From: a virus
Direction: 5' to 3' (one strand)
IMG/VR virus record: IMGVR_UViG_3300020174_001540
Location: 1 to 64,000 of that record
DNA length: 64,000 bases
Positions 51,298-58,313 of the stretch are shown here, in pieces. The number at the start of each line of letters is the position of its first letter. Position 1 is the stretch's first letter. The notes beneath the pieces are model-generated. The model ran no database searches. It saw only the letters and a program-made list of their open reading frames with translations, and was not told the DNA's origin. Both the position numbers and the translations under genes were made by a program.

Positions 51298-52008
51298 TTA
51301 TTTGAAGTTTTTTTGTTTCCAAAACATTTTTTTGTACCGATCTACCCACATTGTTGCTAGTTTATTAACAAACTTTTTATGTGCGGATTGGTCTATATGA
51401 TGTTGTTCAGATTTCCATGATTCTCTTTTAAAAGGAATAACTTGTACAAGTGGTGTTCCTTTTTTAATTATAACAGGTCGACCTGTAAAGTTTCTAAAAA
51501 AGAATGGCAAGTTAACTTGATTGTTTTTATACTCATCGGTATCAACAATTGCTGTTTGGAAATAAACACCACTTAATTGTAACGTAGGATCATTTAACAT
51601 TGGTGTAAATAAACAACTATAACCTGGTGGTGTTTCAATTATAAAATGTTGATTGTATTTGAGTACCATTGCAGGTTCAGTGAAATACGGATGGCCGTTA
51701 ACTTGATTAGTATTGTGGTCGGTAATTAAATTTTCCAAACCGTCATTTGACCATGAGGCTTCCCATTTGGGTTTATCATTTTCAATAGAACCGACAAGCA
51801 TAAGATCACAGTGTGCAGTAATGGTATAACCTGCAGTCATTGCGTCAAGAAACGGAATACATTTTTTGACGGACCCAATTTGTACTCCTTCTATAACAGG
51901 AGATATCTTTTTAAACCAACTTGGTATTGTTTTGACTGCAGGTTTCGGATATTCACTTGCATCGGATAAAAACTCATCAACTGAAAATTTAATCCGTTTA
52001 TCTTTCAT
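51298..52008 (-). CDS. DUF6065-like conserved phage protein
   Basis: 236 residues. ASEYPKPAVKTIPSWFKK near residues 16-33, then KCIPFLDAMTAGY and the C-terminal FFFRNFTGRP and GTPLVQVIPFKRESW. This pattern is a conserved family in T4-like marine phages, often listed as DUF6065, with a jelly-roll-like feel. No catalytic motif is obvious. It lies just upstream of the stable-RNA locus; its stop sits next to the promoter. Confidence 0.65.
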   Translation of the reverse strand: MKDKRIKFSVDEFLSDASEYPKPAVKTIPSWFKKISPVIEGVQIGSVKKCIPFLDAMTAGYTITAHCDLMLVGSIENDKPKWEASWSNDGLENLITDHNTNQVNGHPYFTEPAMVLKYNQHFIIETPPGYSCLFTPMLNDPTLQLSGVYFQTAIVDTDEYKNNQVNLPFFFRNFTGRPVIIKKGTPLVQVIPFKRESWKSEQHHIDQSAHKKFVNKLATMWVDRYKKMFWKQKNFK

Positions 52009-52021
52009 AATATAATATCCT

Positions 52022-52486
52022 TTATTTTTTCATTTTAGCGGCTGCTTTATCAACTTCCTCTTGTGATACAACACCTTCAGATAACAGACGTGCTCGGTTT
52101 GTGTTATGAGCTGCTTGTGTGTCATCTTTTGATCCACCTGTATATGGTACAGCATGACCTTCACTAATCATAATAGCAGTTACCATACGACCATCTTCAG
52201 CAATAAAATCACCGAGGATACGACCAAACTTACCCTTCATATCTTCACCGTCTTTTGCAGCAAATGTTTTAAGTGTAGTTGTTTTGCCAAGGATGCCTTT
52301 TAGTCTATTCTTTGCGGCTAATCCAAATACCTTTTCAACCTTATCGGATGTGCGTGACTCAGGAGTATCAATACCCATAATACGTACTCGCTCATCTTTC
52401 ATCCAAATACCAAATCCTAGATCAATGTCTACATCCACTGTATCACCGTCCACGATTTTAGTTACGTGTGCTTTATATTCATACAT
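52022..52486 (-). CDS. Thermonuclease (staphylococcal-nuclease-like)
   Basis: 154 residues. SNase core: KIVDGDTVDVDI (about residues 11-22), ERVRIMGIDTPESR with the catalytic Arg and Glu region (about 33-46), then KGKFGRILGDF near 84-94. No signal peptide, so it is probably cytoplasmic; host nucleic-acid degradation is likely. Common in T4-like and other marine phages. Confidence 0.88.
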   Translation of the reverse strand: MYEYKAHVTKIVDGDTVDVDIDLGFGIWMKDERVRIMGIDTPESRTSDKVEKVFGLAAKNRLKGILGKTTTLKTFAAKDGEDMKGKFGRILGDFIAEDGRMVTAIMISEGHAVPYTGGSKDDTQAAHNTNRARLLSEGVVSQEEVDKAAAKMKK

Positions 52487-52545
52487 TCTTTGATTCCTTT
52501 TATGATTTAAGAGCTCAAAGAATTATAATATAAGTTGCTCAGGTA

Positions 52546-52854
52546 TTATTTATTAAGTTCAAACCGTTCTTCGACGTGCTCAATACAAGCAGCAATGATA
52601 TGGCCGATAGTCGGTTCACTATCAATCCACAATCTAACCGCATAGTTATCAATATCAACGTCAGGAAAGAACTTCTCCTCAGCTGCCATGATGAAATATA
52701 GTACACCCATAGAATCCATAATATCATCAAGTGCTGATTCTAAAGTAATGTCATCACGTCTGTAGTCATCTTTCAAGTATTCAAGTGCCCAATCATACAT
52801 TTGTTCAAGAGGTGGGCCGCCATATTTTGTAACCATATCCAATTCCTTATTCAT
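52546..52854 (-). CDS. Small acidic hypothetical protein
   Basis: 102 residues, helical and acidic, with PPLEQMYDWALEYLKDDYRRD and ALDDIMDSMGVLYFIM. It has no recognised motif. It is the first gene of the minus unit downstream of the promoter at 52863-52891. Confidence 0.6.
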   Translation of the reverse strand: MNKELDMVTKYGGPPLEQMYDWALEYLKDDYRRDDITLESALDDIMDSMGVLYFIMAAEEKFFPDVDIDNYAVRLWIDSEPTIGHIIAACIEHVEERFELNK

Positions 52855-52862
52855 CTGTATCT

Positions 52863-52891
52863 ACTATATCAAACTTTATTTACTTTGTCAA
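52863..52891 (-). promoter_or_regulatory. Early promoter, minus strand
   Basis: TTGACA (52891-52886), 17-base spacer, TATAGT (52868-52863), nine bases upstream of the 102-aa gene. It shares the 52855-52931 gap with a late promoter that reads the opposite way. Confidence 0.65.
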
Positions 52892-52903
52892 CAACTTTTG
52901 CCT

Positions 52904-52911
52904 TATAAATA
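52904..52911 (+). promoter_or_regulatory. Late promoter of the curli-like operon
   Basis: Perfect TATAAATA, 21 bases before the ATG at 52932, with GAGGAG between. It is the only late octamer I found before the block 52932-60304, so it probably reads the whole envelope operon late in infection. Confidence 0.75.
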
Positions 52912-52931
52912 ACCGTAGAGGAGTATTAATT

Positions 52932-53210
52932 ATGGATTTTTTAACGCTTGTTGGTGATGTAGGTTTCCCTATTGCTGGTGCCCTAGCTGCCGGTGTATTT
53001 GTATTTATCACACTTAAGTTTATCCTTGCAAGCGTTACTGACACTGTAAATTCCCTCAAAAATATTATGACGGGTTTGGACAACCGAGTTCAGACTATGA
53101 ATAACGATTTAGTGAAAATTGATGCCCTTTTAAGTTATGCTCTAAATGTTAAACCAAACATTGACCGCATAGCTGCAAATGAAGGCAAGGATGATGCAAG
53201 GAGAGATTAA
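52932..53210 (+). CDS. Single-pass membrane protein with helical tail (type 1)
   Basis: 92 residues. GFPIAGALAAGVFVFITLKF (residues about 11-30) is a membrane helix; the rest is a charged helix (NSLKNIMTGLDNRVQTMNND). Strong homology in pattern to the protein at 53570 (GFPIVAAFGMGYFIFFIWKW; RVRMLDNDMIRLNSKLS). Similar small membrane proteins in T4-like marine phages have unknown role; holin-like size and topology. First gene of the envelope operon. Confidence 0.6.
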   Translation: MDFLTLVGDVGFPIAGALAAGVFVFITLKFILASVTDTVNSLKNIMTGLDNRVQTMNNDLVKIDALLSYALNVKPNIDRIAANEGKDDARRD

Positions 53211-53380
53211 TGCTTTGGAAAGATTTACTATTAATGAAATTTAAAAATGGTTTTCGCATTCTCAATAACGACGATGATAAATTTTTTGTTATTGACGACG
53301 TGAAACTAAATATCGGTGACATTTATCGAGTTGGCCCAAACGGTTACTTCGAGTTAATTGAAGAAGGACCGCCGCTATGA
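53210..53380 (+). CDS. Small hypothetical protein (56 aa)
   Basis: 56 residues, starts on the overlap with the previous stop (TAATG) and its stop overlaps the next ATG (ATGA). Beta-rich with GFRILNNDDDKFFVIDDV and PNGYFELIEEGPP. Not recognised. The tight double overlap argues it is real. Confidence 0.6.
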   Translation: MLWKDLLLMKFKNGFRILNNDDDKFFVIDDVKLNIGDIYRVGPNGYFELIEEGPPL

Positions 53381-53568
53381 TGTGGATGGAATATGCGATT
53401 AATCAAGCTGGAAAAAACTTTGAAATAAAAGGTGACTGGCCCGGAGAGGTTATGGGAAAACTAAAAGACGGTACGGATAAAGAATATTATCTATACAAAC
53501 CAGGCGATAAGTTTATAGTTAATGAAGATGGTTGGTTGATGCATCACGGAAACATTAACGAGGAATAA
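53377..53568 (+). CDS. Small hypothetical protein (63 aa)
   Basis: 63 residues beginning MMWMEYAINQAGKNFEIKGD with GDKFIVNEDGWLMHHG. Acidic and aromatic, probably a small beta fold. It is followed by one base and the second membrane protein. Not recognised. Confidence 0.55.
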   Translation: MMWMEYAINQAGKNFEIKGDWPGEVMGKLKDGTDKEYYLYKPGDKFIVNEDGWLMHHGNINEE

Positions 53569-53569
53569 T

Positions 53570-53950
53570 ATGGAATTTGACATTGCAGGAGCCATAAGTG
53601 AATATGGATTTCCTATAGTTGCGGCTTTTGGAATGGGCTATTTTATATTTTTTATATGGAAATGGGTTACGGAAGTAATTGATCCGGTCCTAGGTGAAGC
53701 GATGTTTACTTTGATTAAATTAGTAGATCGTGTACGTATGCTTGATAATGATATGATTAGACTTAATAGCAAGTTATCTATGGTACTTGAATATAGGTCA
53801 AAACTAAATCCTAAGCGACAAGATGAGTTGCATAGGTTGGTTGCCGAATATCAGGCAGGTAGTAAAGCGTTTAATTCAACTGGGGTTGTAGATGAAGAAA
53901 ATATTAACAATAGTGGCGGTGATGATGCCGGCACAGGTAATAGCAAGTGA
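53570..53950 (+). CDS. Single-pass membrane protein with helical tail (type 2)
   Basis: 126 residues. N-terminal membrane helix (FPIVAAFGMGYFIFFIWKW, about residues 14-32), then a helical region with heptads and a Ser/Gly/Asp-rich C-terminus. Paralogue of the protein at 52932, separated from it by the two small genes. Its 3' end overlaps the CsgF-like gene by 59 bases. Confidence 0.6.
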   Translation: MEFDIAGAISEYGFPIVAAFGMGYFIFFIWKWVTEVIDPVLGEAMFTLIKLVDRVRMLDNDMIRLNSKLSMVLEYRSKLNPKRQDELHRLVAEYQAGSKAFNSTGVVDEENINNSGGDDAGTGNSK

Positions 53951-54353
53951 ATTAGTTTGGGGATTTAAATCTCCCGCTTTTCATTATGGTAATGGATATT
54001 CAACTCACGTTTTGTCGGTTGAACAACTTTCTCACAACAGAAAACAAGATTATAAAGACGAGCAACAACGTATTGCCGATGAACTTGAGCGAGAAGCAGA
54101 AAATACTACTTTAGCCAAATTCCTTCGCAACGTAGAGTCAAGAATTTACGCTACGTTATCCAAACAAATGGTTGATGCTATGTTTGCCGATTGTGGCGAC
54201 AGTTGTTCCAACAGCGGTTCAACTGACCTTGAAGATAATACGATTGCTTGGTTAAGAGACCCGGTAACAGGTTCTATCACATTAACGATTACCGAAGCAG
54301 ATGGTAGTACTACTGAAATCACAATACCAGGTGCTGGGGAGTTTAATTTCTAA
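53892..54353 (+). CDS. csgF: CsgF-like curli secretion protein
   Basis: 153 residues. Signal peptide MKKILTIVAVMMPAQVIAS, cleavage after IA. The mature N-terminus ELVWGFKSPAFHYGNGYS resembles the CsgF start (xxFxNPxFG), which in curli systems inserts into the CsgG pore. The C-terminal domain has IAWLRDPVTGSITLTITEAD, like the CsgF C-terminus (a beta strand pair with G-x-I/L-T-L-T-I). Its tandem position before CsgG supports the call. CsgF links CsgG to the surface nucleator in E. coli. Confidence 0.78.
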   Translation: MKKILTIVAVMMPAQVIASELVWGFKSPAFHYGNGYSTHVLSVEQLSHNRKQDYKDEQQRIADELEREAENTTLAKFLRNVESRIYATLSKQMVDAMFADCGDSCSNSGSTDLEDNTIAWLRDPVTGSITLTITEADGSTTEITIPGAGEFNF

Positions 54354-55166
54354 ATGAGATTTTTACCCTTCATACTAATATTCTTTTTAAGTGCCTGCGC
54401 AACACCCGGAAGTTTGAAAGTTTTAGGTGACCTTGATAAATCTCCAACATTATCAGGAAGTCCTATTGATGATAGATTACTCGCCGTTCCTGAACTGTCA
54501 GGTCCAAAGATTACAATTGCAGTTTATGAATTTGCCGATAAGACAGGTCAAAGAAAGACGAGTTCCAACTCATCATTATCAAGTGCCGTAACTCAAGGTG
54601 CTGAGGTTTGGGTAATTAAAGCATTACAAGATGTGGGCAATCAAACATGGTTTGAGGTAGTTGAAAGAGTTGGCATTGATAATCTAATTAAAGAAAGACA
54701 GCTTATTCGCCAAACGCGTGAAGTATATGAAAAAGAAAAAGAAAAAGGCCCGACACCTTTACAGCCAATGTTATTTGCCGGCTTATTACTTGAAGGTGGT
54801 GTTGTAGGTTATGACTCCGATACCGCGGCCGGTGGAGTAGGTGCAAGATTCCTAGGAGTCGGAGCCTCAACAGAATATAGAGTTGATACAGTAACAGTTG
54901 TTATGAGACTTGTGAGTGTTAATTCAGGAAAGGTGTTAATGAGTATCGCAACTGAGAAATCAATTGCAAGTTACAGATCTTCAACCGATGTATTTAAATT
55001 TATTGATTTAGGACAAGAAAATATTGAGGTTGAAAATGGGTATTCCGTAAATGAACCTGTGAACTATGCAGTAAGGGCTGCAATAGAACAGGGTGTGATA
55101 GAATTGGTTAAAGACGGGGTCGATAAGGGATTATGGTCGTATAAAATAAAAGAGATAAGAGGATAG
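54354..55166 (+). CDS. csgG: CsgG-like outer-membrane lipoprotein pore
   Basis: 270 residues, essentially E. coli CsgG size (277). A lipobox LSAC (Cys about residue 15) follows a short hydrophobic signal. KITIAVYEFADKTGQRK is the CsgG start; the pore region with EVVERVGIDNLIKERQLIRQT and the barrel segment FAGLLLEGGVVGYDSDTAAGG and GASTEYRVDTVTVVMRLVSV are present. CsgG forms a nonameric ungated channel that secretes curlin subunits. Starts right at the csgF stop. Confidence 0.88.
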   Translation: MRFLPFILIFFLSACATPGSLKVLGDLDKSPTLSGSPIDDRLLAVPELSGPKITIAVYEFADKTGQRKTSSNSSLSSAVTQGAEVWVIKALQDVGNQTWFEVVERVGIDNLIKERQLIRQTREVYEKEKEKGPTPLQPMLFAGLLLEGGVVGYDSDTAAGGVGARFLGVGASTEYRVDTVTVVMRLVSVNSGKVLMSIATEKSIASYRSSTDVFKFIDLGQENIEVENGYSVNEPVNYAVRAAIEQGVIELVKDGVDKGLWSYKIKEIRG

Positions 55167-55168
55167 AA

Positions 55169-55906
55169 ATGAAGCATTTCATATTTTTGATTATGATGAT
55201 GTTTGGTTCTGCAGCCTATGCCAACGATATCTACATTACACAAAGCGGTGACAATTTAGATTTAGACATAACACAAGATGGGCAAGATAACGAATTCGGT
55301 GATAGTACCACTGATGCAACTTTGACGGGTGATACAATGACTTTTAATATCACCCAAACAGGTGATTTTAACAAGATTGACGTTATCATTGATGGTAACA
55401 ACTACACAGGTACTTGGGCATTTACAGGTGACGATAACACTGTTGATATGACTTGTGATTCCGCATCAGGTTTGAATTGTGAAACAGTTCAGGTTGATGT
55501 TACTGTTATAGGTGATGATTCTGACTTTAAGATTTACATTGGTGAAACAGCAGATGCCGATAGTTTAGTTGCTGACTTTACTGTTACAGGTGATGGTAAC
55601 GCATTTTATCTTGATGCTGATGGCACAAATCAGAATTTTGATGTTAATGTTAATTCAAGCGCAACATTACTTACAGCAGGTACAGATCGTACACATTTAA
55701 CTTACGATGTTAATGCTGATAGTGCCGGTAACTTGATTGCTATTGACAGCACAGGAGATGGTGATGTTAATGGGCATGAAGTAGATCTTACAGTTACTGG
55801 TGGCGGCGGAGATTTTATTATTGTTCAAAGCGGTATTTACGATAATCTCGTAAACGCAACTTTCAGTGGAGATTCAGCAAATGTTCAAATTACACAATCT
55901 GATTAA
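55169..55906 (+). CDS. Curlin-repeat secreted protein A (candidate amyloid)
   Basis: 245 residues. Signal peptide MKHFIFLIMMMFGSAAYA. The mature protein starts IYITQSGDNLDLDITQDGQDN, typical of CsgA/CsgB curlin repeats (Q-x-G-x-x-N). Further copies: NITQTGDFNKIDVIIDGNN, and the end FSGDSANVQITQSD. Between lie Asp/Thr-rich, less regular beta stretches. No Lys/Arg-rich positions, highly acidic. Fits a secreted amyloid-like subunit that would leave through CsgG. It is less regular than CsgA. Confidence 0.7.
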   Translation: MKHFIFLIMMMFGSAAYANDIYITQSGDNLDLDITQDGQDNEFGDSTTDATLTGDTMTFNITQTGDFNKIDVIIDGNNYTGTWAFTGDDNTVDMTCDSASGLNCETVQVDVTVIGDDSDFKIYIGETADADSLVADFTVTGDGNAFYLDADGTNQNFDVNVNSSATLLTAGTDRTHLTYDVNADSAGNLIAIDSTGDGDVNGHEVDLTVTGGGGDFIIVQSGIYDNLVNATFSGDSANVQITQSD

Positions 55907-57051
55907 TGAAATTTCATACTATTGGCTTCATTGCCATTCTGCTGATACCGAGCTTATGCTTTGGCGCTGTAGATGAAGATGCGGGGGCAATCGGTGAATT
56001 TTCAGGATCAGGAGTCATTGAGCGTGGGAGAGATGTTATTGATGGTGGCCAAGGTGTTGGGGTGCAACCCATGGATACCGCCGTCACAGCAAAAGGCCGA
56101 ATGCGAATCGACTTTATTGATGATACGAGAGTCGATATTACCGAACACGCAAGGTTAGTAATTGATGATTTCGTTTATGACCCAAATGCTGGGACTGGTA
56201 AGCTGGGATTACGTGCGACATTGGGAACAGTACGCTATGCGTCTGGAGCAATTGCAAAGAACAGCAGAAGAAACGTCAGCATCAAAACACCGTCAGCAAC
56301 GATAGGTGTACGTGGTACTGATTTCGTTATGGTGGTTGATGAAATAGGTGGCACGATGGTGACATTATTACCATCGTGTTCCATCGACTCCCTCGGAAAA
56401 ACCAATTGCGTGACCGGTGAAATTTCAGTTGAGTCTGACACCGGGTTTGTTATTATGAATAAAGCATTTCAGGCAACAATAGTAAAAAGCAGATGGACAA
56501 AACCAACTAAGCCATTATTATTGGCGCTTAATGAAAGTGACATAACAAACCTTTTGATTTTAAGAAAGAAAAAACCTTTATTTGAAGAAGATGGGCAACC
56601 ATTAGAACAAATGACGGATTTCCTAGATATAGATTTCTTAAATTTTGACGGTTTGGATGTTGATATTTTATCCGATAGTATTAAAGACATATGGTTAACA
56701 GAGTTTGATTTAAGAGATAGTGATTATTATCTCGGTGAACTACTACACGACATGGTTGAACAATTAAACATTGCTTTAATGCGAAGACTTATGGGTGAAT
56801 TAGATGCACAGAATGCCGAGTTCTTTAATTTCAGAGAAGAAGGTTATGATCCTGTAACAAGAATTACTTTAAACAGAGAAGATCCTAGTTGGATTTTTGA
56901 AAGAGACGATAGTGGTTATTATCACCACCTAAGAATATATGTGGAGCAGCAATATGGATATACGATTAATATCCAACAACAGGACGAGTATGTTTGGGAT
57001 TACCGTCTTGGCGTTGGTAATAATAATATTGACATCATCCAAATCAAATAG
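55906..57051 (+). CDS. FecR-domain secreted protein
   Basis: 381 residues with a signal peptide (KFHTIGFIAILLIPSLCFG). The FecR-like domain (about residues 40-165) has GVIERGRD, MRIDFIDDTRVDI, LRATLGTVRYASG, VSIKTPSATIGVRGTDF. Typical FecR of TonB systems relays surface signals to a sigma factor; stand-alone FecR proteins occur near CHASE2-cyclases. The C-terminal half is acidic with many Asp/Leu and ends in a curlin-like GNNNIDIIQIK. Overlaps the next frame by about 98 bases if that gene starts at 56954. Confidence 0.75.
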   Translation: MKFHTIGFIAILLIPSLCFGAVDEDAGAIGEFSGSGVIERGRDVIDGGQGVGVQPMDTAVTAKGRMRIDFIDDTRVDITEHARLVIDDFVYDPNAGTGKLGLRATLGTVRYASGAIAKNSRRNVSIKTPSATIGVRGTDFVMVVDEIGGTMVTLLPSCSIDSLGKTNCVTGEISVESDTGFVIMNKAFQATIVKSRWTKPTKPLLLALNESDITNLLILRKKKPLFEEDGQPLEQMTDFLDIDFLNFDGLDVDILSDSIKDIWLTEFDLRDSDYYLGELLHDMVEQLNIALMRRLMGELDAQNAEFFNFREEGYDPVTRITLNREDPSWIFERDDSGYYHHLRIYVEQQYGYTINIQQQDEYVWDYRLGVGNNNIDIIQIK

Positions 57052-57832
57052 TGGACCAAATGAAGTTTATATGTATCAAACAGGTGACGACTTTACGTTA
57101 ACTATCACCCAAGATGGCAGTCAGAATTATATAACTGGTGTAAGTGGACAGACTAAAGGTATTGAAGGTGACAACAATACGGTTGATATGGTACAAATAG
57201 GACAGTATCATGGTATCGCAGGAATGTTAGATGGTGATAACAATAACATAGATTTTTATCAAGGTGGCGGTGGTGACAGCGGAATGATTACTGCAATGGT
57301 AACAGGTAATAATAATGACCTGGTGGTGTGGCAAGGTAAGCATCCTGATGGTACAACTGACTTGTCAGAAGGCGGTGACCACACTGCAACGGTTACCATT
57401 ACTGGTGATTATAATGATATTAAGGCCGGACAAACTGATCAAGGACAAATTAATCAAACTTATGGTAGGCATGAATTAACCGCAGAAATTACCGGTGATA
57501 GCAATGATGTTGGAATGACACAAAAAGGAAATCAAAAGCATACATTGGACCTTGATATTTCTGGTGATGGTAATGATGTTACAACTTATCAGCGTGGTGA
57601 TGGCGGACAAAAAACTGCAACCATTGAAGTTTCTGGCAACTATAACGTAATTGATGTAAACCAACGTGGAACAAATTCAGCGTCAGCAACCATTTCAGTA
57701 GAAAGCATATATGGTCCTGCCTATAATGTAACACTTAGCCAACAAACCGACACTTCTGCTAAATCATTTTCTTTAAGTGGTGTATGTAATGATCCAAATG
57801 GATGTGTCGTAAGTGTCGAGCAACACAACTAG
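56954..57832 (+). CDS. Curlin-repeat secreted protein B (candidate amyloid)
   Basis: 292 residues from the ATG at 56954 (GGAG seven bases before it); an alternative start at 56990 has AGGA and would shorten the signal. Hydrophobic signal ITVLALVIIILT. At least eight curlin-like units: MYQTGDDFTLTITQDGS, MVQIGQYHGIAGMLDGDNN, ITGDYNDIKAGQTD, ITGDSNDVGMTQKGN, ISGDGNDVTTYQRGD, VSGNYNVIDVNQRGTN. The spacing (Q-x-G ... G-D-x-N-D-V) is close to CsgA/CsgB. The C-terminus has two Cys (CNDPNGC) that could close a loop. Best candidate for the fibre subunit. Confidence 0.75.
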   Translation: MDIRLISNNRTSMFGITVLALVIIILTSSKSNSGPNEVYMYQTGDDFTLTITQDGSQNYITGVSGQTKGIEGDNNTVDMVQIGQYHGIAGMLDGDNNNIDFYQGGGGDSGMITAMVTGNNNDLVVWQGKHPDGTTDLSEGGDHTATVTITGDYNDIKAGQTDQGQINQTYGRHELTAEITGDSNDVGMTQKGNQKHTLDLDISGDGNDVTTYQRGDGGQKTATIEVSGNYNVIDVNQRGTNSASATISVESIYGPAYNVTLSQQTDTSAKSFSLSGVCNDPNGCVVSVEQHN

Positions 57833-57840
57833 GAGAAGTA

Positions 57841-57951
57841 ATGGATACAGTCGTCGCGTTTTTCATAGCAGGATTTTTTACAGCATTCGGTTGGTGGGCA
57901 GCAAACAAAATAACAACCCAAATTGATACACATATTGAGCAGGCTGAGTAA
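57841..57951 (+). CDS. Tiny membrane protein (36 aa)
   Basis: 36 residues starting eight bases after the previous stop with AGGAG upstream. One hydrophobic helix (VVAFFIAGFFTAFGWWAA) and a polar tail (THIEQAE). Its stop overlaps the next ATG (TAATG). Function unknown. Confidence 0.6.
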   Translation: MDTVVAFFIAGFFTAFGWWAANKITTQIDTHIEQAE

Positions 57952-58313
57952 TGGATTTAATTTTAAGTTTGGCTTTGTCAACACATTTGGGTCTTTCTCA
58001 AGATTATAATGAAATTCATCCTCATATAAGATTAACTAATGATAAATATATCGCAGGCGCATATTATAACAGCGTCGAAAAATTGAGTGTATACTCAGGA
58101 ATAAAATATAGTTATGGTGATATTGCAATAGAAGGAGGTGTGGCTACAGGCTATAGGCCACATCCAATAGCTCCTTATGGTAGGGTAACCTACGATTACG
58201 TGGATAATATAAGATTATTTGGGACTACGGCATTTGAATCCGACGGCTCTGCAGCTCGAGGAGGAATTGTATTAGGAATAGAATTTATACTAAATCCACG
58301 GGAGAAGCAATGA
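57951..58313 (+). CDS. Small outer-membrane-barrel-like protein
   Basis: 120 residues. Alternating hydrophobic and aromatic strands: YIAGAYYNSVEKLSVYSGIKYS, IAIEGGVATGYRPHP, PYGRVTYDYVDNIRLFGT, and a C-terminal GGIVLGIEFIL. The YNEIHPHIRL opening is shared with a small conserved phage protein of T4-like marine phages. It lacks an obvious Sec signal except the short hydrophobic start LILSLALSTHLG. Perhaps a periplasmic or outer-membrane barrel fragment. Function unknown. Confidence 0.55.
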   Translation: MDLILSLALSTHLGLSQDYNEIHPHIRLTNDKYIAGAYYNSVEKLSVYSGIKYSYGDIAIEGGVATGYRPHPIAPYGRVTYDYVDNIRLFGTTAFESDGSAARGGIVLGIEFILNPREKQ

